A DNA stretch of 64,000 nt from Zelopaecilomyces penicillatus (lineage: Eukaryota; Ascomycota; Sordariomycetes; Hypocreales; Pseudodiploosporaceae). Both the position numbers and the translations under genes were made by a program. Positions 58,161-64,000 of the stretch are shown in pieces. How positions within the stretch are numbered: the first letter of the stretch is position 1; the number at the start of each line of letters is the position of its first letter. The DNA is taken from contig VCCP01000004.1 in assembly GCA_005765155.1 (NCBI GenBank), positions 2,604,001 through 2,668,000 of the forward strand. The letters run 5' to 3'. Below the pieces are notes generated by a model. The model ran no database searches, had not been told where the DNA came from, and worked only from the letters and a program-made list of their open reading frames with translations.

Positions 58161-58417
58161 CAACAGGGTGCAAAAAAACACCGCCGATATAACAGTACCT
58201 GAATGAATACCTAAGATACTATACCTACTATAGGTAGGTACTTATTTTACTTGACTGAGATTGCTATATATTTGTTTATAAATATCGCTAGAGATTCAGA
58301 CTATTGCTGGCGATTTCTATATATTTCTGGATATTGCCAGAGATCTCTAGAAATTCACAGATATTTCTAGATGTCAGTAAATTTATGGTGCCGGCTGTGT
58401 TTTTTTGCACCCTGTTG
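58161..58417. mobile_element. MITE-like element with terminal inverted repeats and 5-bp target duplication
   Basis: The left end starts CAACAGGGTGC followed by seven A and CACCGCCG. The right end, read on the minus strand, starts with the same 21 nt and differs by one base before GCCG. Both ends are flanked directly by CTTCC (58156-58160 and 58418-58422), a likely target-site duplication. The 257-bp interior is AT-rich and non-coding. It includes a TACCTA/TAGGTA patch and degenerate repeats of ATATTTCTAGA-like units between about 58265 and 58370. Small size, inverted ends, duplication and absence of coding capacity fit a non-autonomous DNA transposon. The superfamily cannot be named: ends starting CAACAGGG and a 5-bp duplication do not match the mimp family. 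Confidence 0.65.
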
Positions 58418-58426
58418 CTTCCTTCC

Positions 58427-58499
58427 GGGGATGACCTCCCTGGGTGCGCACAGCCGCACGTGACTTTTGGCACCCAGGGAGGTGCAGGTAGCCATCCCC
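58427..58499. repeat. Perfect palindrome with potential for a strong hairpin
   Basis: Arms CCTCCCTGGGTGC (58435-58447) and GCACCCAGGGAGG (58470-58482) are perfectly complementary over 13 bp around a 22-nt loop. Outer arms GGGGATG (58427-58433) and CATCCCC (58493-58499) extend the pairing after a short asymmetric bulge. It lies 10 bp beyond the right end of the MITE-like element. Confidence 0.8.
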
Positions 58500-59591
58500 C
58501 TTCCTTCCGCATTGTCCGCAACCAGTTCTACTGGGGGGAAAGAGAGACCACCTAATATTGCGGAGGTTCTTCACAGTCCATAGATTCGTAGGTGGCCTTG
58601 GAAGCCAATCGAATCATGCTCTTTCAGTCCGTCAAGACGAAGCAGTGTGCCGAACAAGTCGTGCTCTTTAATGGCGGACCTGCCCTGTGCTCGTCCTGTC
58701 TTCCCTCGTCACTTACTCGCGCTGACCGTCAATCGCCGCGTCACATGACGCCATCCATTCCATGCCATGTTGCCATCACTAACAACTGTGTTGAAATCAA
58801 AGCACATCACCAAAGAAGGCGTTTCAATTATTTCATCCTCCCTCCTCGAGAAACAGCGTTTGAGATCCGCATTTGAAATCGCAATCAGAGCCTTGGGCCT
58901 GCAAGTGGGAAACGCGGACAACCAAATACAGTAAGTCAAGGCAGAAGGGGAACCATTTTATTTGTTTTGAGTTAGTCCCGACCAGCCGAATAAAGCGACG
59001 GGCCTGATGGATTTCTAAGCATCCGCAACTGCAGCGGCGCTTCTCCGTACGGCGGCTCCACCCGCCCTGCCTGAGAGAGTCTGGTGAGATATTAATAACT
59101 TTTTTTCTCGTCGGCGACTGCGACCTGTGCCTCTGCTCCGCTCCTCAAGATCTCTGGAGAGGCGCATTTTGGTTTTGCTTGGGAGGCGCCTTTCGACTGC
59201 CTCTGATTGTCTACTCTCTGGTCCTCAAGTCCAGTCATCCAATTTGAGTTGATTGTGTGTGTGGCTATTGGTTTTGAGAGTGGGCGATTTGATCTGCTGC
59301 CCACAGCTTCTGGGTACAGTTCTGAGCTTGAATCTCAACCTGAAACTTCCATTGTTTTTTTTCTTAGGCGTGTCGGCGACGTTCTCACATACAACAAGCA
59401 CTCAAGAGTCGAACTGGCTGCCATCTCTTTCAGCCGTTATACTCTGACATTGTACCGGAATTGACAGCTCACACGGCTCATTCCGCAACCTCTCAGCACA
59501 ACCGACGGAATCTGGCGCCCAATTTGACCTCTTTACGTTTTAGCACATCAAACTACGACGCTAGAACTCTATCTCATCCAGATCTTTAATC

Positions 59592-62121
59592 ATGGGCCTA
59601 CTGTATGTTGATCCTCAATGGCTAGGCGAAATCCCGATTGGCTGACACAGGAATAGGGCGCTGGGAACAGCCTTGGAGTGGCCAGAGGCGAAGAAGCGAG
59701 CCCACCAAGTCAGGGAATGGGGCATCCAGGTTTGTCAACTTCATCCATAGTCTTGGAGACGGACGTCATTTCTGACCGTTTTGTGCTTGTTTTGGTTGGC
59801 AGCAATTGCTGGAGATTTGGAACAAAGCCAAGGGCAAAGAGCGCGATGCGTTATTATGGGGGGATGAGGTCAGTCGCTCCCGATCGCACGCAATCCTCGT
59901 TTGAGGCGTGCTAACCCCCATCAGGTTGAGTACCTAGTCGTTACGTACTCCAAAGATAATCCCAAGGTGCTCTTGTCTCTTCGACAAGCTGAAATTCTGG
60001 CGGCTCTGGCTGCCAACAAGGAATTGGCAGATGCCGGATGTGTTCCCGCGCTTCAGGATGAAGTGCCGCCATCGAATAAGAACAAGTAGGACATACCTCT
60101 GCCTCTTTCCCTGTCAATGTAGCCCTGTTTGAGGCGCTCCGTGCTGGTGTTATACTGACTTTGACGATAGAACAAACTCACAGACATTGCCAGTCTTCCA
60201 CCCAGAGTTTGGTCGCTTCATGCTGGAGGCAACCCCAGGCAAACCATGGGGTATTGGCTTCAAGGAGCTGCTTGGCGTTGAGCCTGATATGAAACTCCGA
60301 AGAAAGATTGCGAAGGAACACATGCTGCCGACGGAGTATCCCATCACCCTCACGACCTTTCCACAGATTGGAGTTCCTGGCCAATTCACTCATCCGTTTT
60401 ATCCACCATCTGGGCCGAGATTGCGATCCCAGTTTGTTCCAGATGAGATTGCCAATCCTCATATCCGCTTTCCAACTCTAGCGGCAAACATTCGCTCCCG
60501 TCGGGGTCGCAAGGTGCAGGTAAATGTGCCTGTGTTCCATGATAAAAACACGCCGAATCCATGGAAGGACCCTACTGTCAACTACGATCTTCATGACTGG
60601 CCTGAAGACGATGACGTACGGAACGGGGCCGCACCGGATGACCATATCCACATGGATGCTATGGCCTTTGGAATGGGCAGCTGTTGCCTACAGATCACCT
60701 TTCAGGCTAAAAATATTAGCGAAGGAAGAGAACTTTACGATCAGCTCAGCCCTCTAGGCCCAATTATGCTGGCTCTGACCGCCGCAACTCCCATATACAA
60801 GGGATTCTTGGCTGGCACAGATGTGCGGTGGAATCAAATCAGTCGCGCTGTCGACTGCAGAACCCGGGAAGAGCTTGGAGAAGAGGTAAGTTTCTGCTTT
60901 CCCCAGCAAGGTTCGAATGGGCTGGTAAAGGTCCTCAATTCATGTCCCTGAATGCTGACGCCCCAATAGCCCCTGAAAAATGATCGATGGCGAATTCCCA
61001 AGTCACGATACGCTTCAAACTCGACGTATATCTCCAATGATCCAAGATTACGTCAAGAGTATCTTGATCCTGATCTGGTCATTGACCCCGAAATCAAGGC
61101 CAAGCTTATGAATGGAGGGATGGATGACCGGCTCGCCACTCATTTTGCTCACCTTTTTATCCGAGATCCCATTGTTATCTTCGAAGAGGACCTGCAAGAG
61201 TTGGATTTGAATAAAACAGATCACTTTGAGAATATTCAATCTACTAACTGGCAACACATGCGATTCAAACCGCCCCCGGCTGAAAACAACATCGGCTGGA
61301 GAGTCGAATTCAGATCTATGGAGATTCAAGTTACCGATTTTGAGAATGCTGCCTTCTCAGTATTTATGGTATTGGTAACTCGGGCCATTCTCTCATTTGA
61401 TCTCAACTTCTATATCCCCATCAAAAAAGTGGACGAGAACATGGAACGTGCCCACGCCGTGGATGCTGTTCTCAAGGAAAGGTTTTGTTTCCGCAAAAAT
61501 CCCTTCCCTGTCAGACCCTCCCGTGCAAATACTGTTATGGGTGATGAGAGTCGACCTGGTTCGGCGATGCCCAGTAGGGCGGGCTCGCCTGGCATTCCCG
61601 TGGATGAAGAGTACGAGGATATGTCCATCGACGAGATTGTGAATGGATCGTCGAATGGTGATTTCCCTGGTTTGATTCCCATCGTGGAAAGCTATTTGGA
61701 CAGTGTCAATGTAGATGTAGAGACGCGTTGCGAGCTTGCGACGTACCTCTCTCTCATCAGCAAGCGAGCCAGTGGCGAGCTTGATACCGCATCACGATGG
61801 ATTCGTAACTTTGTGGACGCGCACCCCAACTACAAGCACGACAGCGTGGTGGATGACGTTATCACCCACGATCTTATTGCTGCTGTTGTGTCAGTTGGCG
61901 AGCGAGAGGCTGCGGGACGTGGTTTCGCGGGACTGGGCATACATGGCCTACCTCGATTGCTGGGCAAATTCAGGGGTGGTTGCGGACAAGACGAGCAACA
62001 AAACGGGTATACTTTGAATGGGACTGAAGACAGCGCGGACGAGATTGCATCACGGAAACGAAAGAGTGAGTGGATAGACGATGGAACGAATGGACAGCCT
62101 GTGACAGTCGTTAAGGTTTAA
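59592..62121 (+). CDS. gcs1: Glutamate-cysteine ligase (gamma-glutamylcysteine synthetase)
   Basis: Six exons are proposed: 59592-59602 (11 nt), 59657-59729, 59803-59868, 59925-60085, 60171-60885 and 60970-62121, giving 725 aa with all phases consistent. The spliced start MGLLALGTALEWPEAKK is the usual fungal N-terminus and confirms the tiny first exon. It is followed by LLWGDEVEYLVV, an active-site block. The middle holds HPEFGRFMLEATPGKPWG, MDAMAFGMGSCCLQITFQ, LALTAATPIYKGFLAGTDVRW and QSTNWQHMRFKPPP, all characteristic of the eukaryotic GCS family (Pfam GCS). The C-terminus has a Ser/Gly-rich insert and ends in a basic tail. The enzyme makes gamma-glutamylcysteine from glutamate and cysteine with ATP, the rate-limiting cytosolic step of glutathione synthesis. 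Confidence 0.97.
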
Positions 62122-64000
62122 ACAATAAGGACAATTCCTTGGGATACACATATATGATTAGGATAAATGCGAGACAGTGGCAGTACAATGGCATGAGTTT
62201 GCCGTACCGCTAGCTACTATTTACATACTTTCAGTTGGGTTCGCCCAGAATCAACACAAATACATATCTTCATACAATATCTCAGCCATGTGCCATGAAA
62301 ATGGGAGCAATATGTTTATAAGTGGGCGTTTTTATCTCTCGACACCAGGGCTTCTCTATCTGTTTTCACCATTTTGGCTTCGACTTTTATAAGTGATAGC
62401 TTATGGAGAGGCATGCGTTGCTGCTTCATTGTAGTGGCTGAGATTTGAAGGTTCGACATTTCAAGCACTGCAAGATGCACATGGGCCAGTATCAACATTC
62501 GACTCTCATACGTAGTACGTATTTCCCTTATAGTAATGTGTTCTGGTAGGAAACGTTCTTTGAATTGACATATTTGCATGAATGTATTTTACTTTTCCAT
62601 ACCTCGGATACTAAAAGTCGATGGCAATGTACGTAGGACAAGCAAGAAGCTTCGAAACGCGCGTCTTGGTAATATCATGACTCTCAAAGGATCAAAATGC
62701 AACTATCGGTGACAACAGATGGCAGGTAATATACTAAGCTCAGTAGGATTCGTGCTTCTATGGGAGCCACGAACTCGGGCAAGGGTGTAAATCCAATCAA
62801 TGTACCTGCAACTTCATTCGACTTTCACCTAATATCATCTGATTACACATCGGTCACAACAGGATTCGCAAGGCTTGTACGGTGGTCATGGCAAAGCCTG
62901 CGGGCGTGTGTGTGTGAGGCTGGGACGGCAGTTGCACTGAACACACAAGAAAATGAACGAAGGATTGAGGAGGAGGAGGAGGGCGTGTGTTGTTTCGAAT
63001 TCTGATCGGATTCGCTAGCCCATCGAAACGGGAGCTAAAGAAAATGTGATCGATGAGAGATTGCCTGTGAGTGAAGACTGAATGTGGGGGCAGAGGGGAG
63101 GAACGGGGCGCATCATCTCATCGCGATACCATCTGAAGGATCAATCGGGACCGAGATTCGAGCACGTCTACCCGAGGATTTCTTGGTCCCGGATCGGGGG
63201 TTTAGAGCTGTGCCACATACATCAAAGGGATACGCGAGGCCCGCGATTCGGGTGCGAGTCCCGAGTGCAGGAAACATTTGGCTAGTAGGAGGGGTGCATA
63301 CACCCACCCTATGCTTGCTTGTTCAACTGTGCCGCAGAAGCCGCGGAAGCCGCAGAAGGAAGGAAAAAGGGTTAGATATGCTGAGGGAATACATGGTAAG
63401 AAAGTCAACATTTCGCCGGCTCCAAGTCCGAGCCGTTGTGCTCATGCAGGAAGAAATATGGAGTGGCGCCAAACTTTTTTTTTTTGTTCATCGACCCCAA
63501 CGACCCCAACAACCTGCAACAGATGGATGCGGACGGGGACTTTGAAAGGGGGCAGAGGGCGAAACAAACCGGGGTCCCCCCGACTAACCGACAAAGAGAT
63601 CATTCCTCGTCTCGTCTAGGATGGAGCAAATCCAATCTCGACGTAGGAACATGCAGGAATACAAGCTTCTTCACTGGCCTCACCTTTTGGGAAAGCTCGG
63701 ACAGTCGAGCGTCGTGTGCGTTGGGGTGCACATATTTTTGTACGAATACACTGTGACTCATATTGGCCTGAGCATCTAATAGTACTCCTTCTAGAAGAAT
63801 GTTGCAGAGTGTGAATTGAGCACGTTCCTAAATTCATGGTGATCAGGTTTGTGTCGGATGACTCGGAGGTTGATTTGGCCACGTTCAGTCATATGAATCT
63901 GGGTAGTCTGTAATCCATAGGAGTAGGATTCTCAACAGCGTGTTCTTTGTGGCAAGCATATTTGGGGCATCCCTAGCAATATCTCAATGTCTCTCATTAC
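62122..64000. other. Downstream flank of gcs1 to the window end
   Basis: 1.9 kb without a recognisable gene. AT-rich sequence (62220-62600) follows gcs1. Later parts contain a GAGGAGGAGGAGG stretch near 62970 and a CGACCCCAA tandem pair near 63493-63510. Frames at 63084-63545 and 63278-63619 overlap each other with no family signature. A gene beginning beyond the window could have its promoter here. Confidence 0.4.

Larger units (their letters stand above)
56136..59591. promoter_or_regulatory. Long divergent spacer between igo1 and gcs1
   Basis: 3.46 kb, the longest gene-free stretch in the window. It contains the igo1 leader with G runs, TAGGTACC clusters (about 56577-56603 and 58206-58240), a MITE-like element (58161-58417) and an adjacent palindrome (58427-58499). 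The last kilobase is CT-rich and leads into the short first exon of gcs1. Frames such as 58592-58876 show no family content. No RNA gene is recognised. Confidence 0.5.

Noticed and set aside
63180..63270. tRNA-like segment with GGTGCGAGTCCC resembling a T arm
   Set aside because: It lacks the TTC of the T loop, and no D arm, anticodon arm or acceptor stem could be paired around it.
62760..63756. Several frames of 80-150 aa near the window end
   Set aside because: They overlap in different frames and strands and have low-complexity or arbitrary content, with no recognisable domain.
1..64000. Secondary-metabolite or defence gene cluster
   Set aside because: No polyketide synthase, peptide synthetase, terpene cyclase, NLR or other cluster enzyme is present; neighbours are unrelated housekeeping genes.

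Overview
The window is nuclear DNA from a filamentous ascomycete, most likely a sordariomycete and probably of the order Hypocreales. The evidence is short introns of about 50-200 nt with GTRNGT donors and CTAAC/CTGAC branch points, CT-rich leaders, and proteins of clearly filamentous-fungal type: a FacB/Cat8 zinc-cluster regulator, a ZZ-rich NBR1, a Nup2 with SLFG repeats, and a Barentsz-type EJC protein. S. cerevisiae lacks the last of these. The order-level placement is inference. I see 19 protein-coding loci at about one per 3.4 kb, no rRNA or tRNA gene, no CRISPR array and no secondary-metabolite cluster.

Layout. 0.5-3.4 kb: acetate regulator facB (+). 4.7-6.5 kb: Pgc1-type glycerophosphodiesterase (+). 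7.3-9.4 kb: Paf1-complex subunit Rtf1 (-), divergent from coq7 (+, 9.9-10.75 kb). 11.1-16.6 kb: phospholipase D (-), divergent from erg4 (+, 18.3-20.4 kb). 21.2-22.0 kb: V-ATPase subunit c (-). 24.4-24.9 kb: small unknown protein (+). 25.4-27.8 kb: transketolase (-). 29.4-30.6 kb: rRNA methyltransferase Bmt6 (+), tail to tail with a Sac-domain phosphoinositide phosphatase (-, 30.6-33.6 kb). 35.8-38.0 kb: Barentsz/CASC3 homologue (+). 40.0-41.0 kb: GNAT acetyltransferase with an interrupted frame (-). 42.3-45.2 kb: NBR1 autophagy receptor (+). 46.4-50.1 kb: nucleoporin Nup2 (+). 50.8-52.8 kb: gamma-tubulin (+). 53.7-54.8 kb: Myg1 (+). 55.6-56.1 kb: endosulfine Igo1 (-). 59.6-62.1 kb: glutamate-cysteine ligase (+). 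The last 1.9 kb has no recognisable gene.

The genes are housekeeping genes of unrelated pathways: carbon regulation, lipid turnover, sterol and ubiquinone synthesis, pentose phosphate, glutathione, nuclear transport, microtubule nucleation, transcription and RNA processing, and selective autophagy. I see no operon-like logic. They sit mostly as divergent or convergent pairs separated by 0.5-3.5 kb spacers.

The most notable non-genic structure lies in the 3.5-kb spacer between igo1 and the glutamate-cysteine ligase gene. It is a 257-bp MITE-like element with about 21-bp terminal inverted repeats and a 5-bp target duplication, with a separate strong palindrome beside it. Other points of interest are several extreme micro-exons (7, 8, 11, 12, 13 and 17 coding nt), a GC-AG intron in transketolase, the frameshifted GNAT gene, a Nup2 intron whose retention would replace the Ran-binding domain with a basic tail, and recurrent TACCTA/TAGGTA clusters confined to spacers. 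I did not find a convincing novel multi-gene system. All gene models come from reading splice sites by eye, without transcript data.
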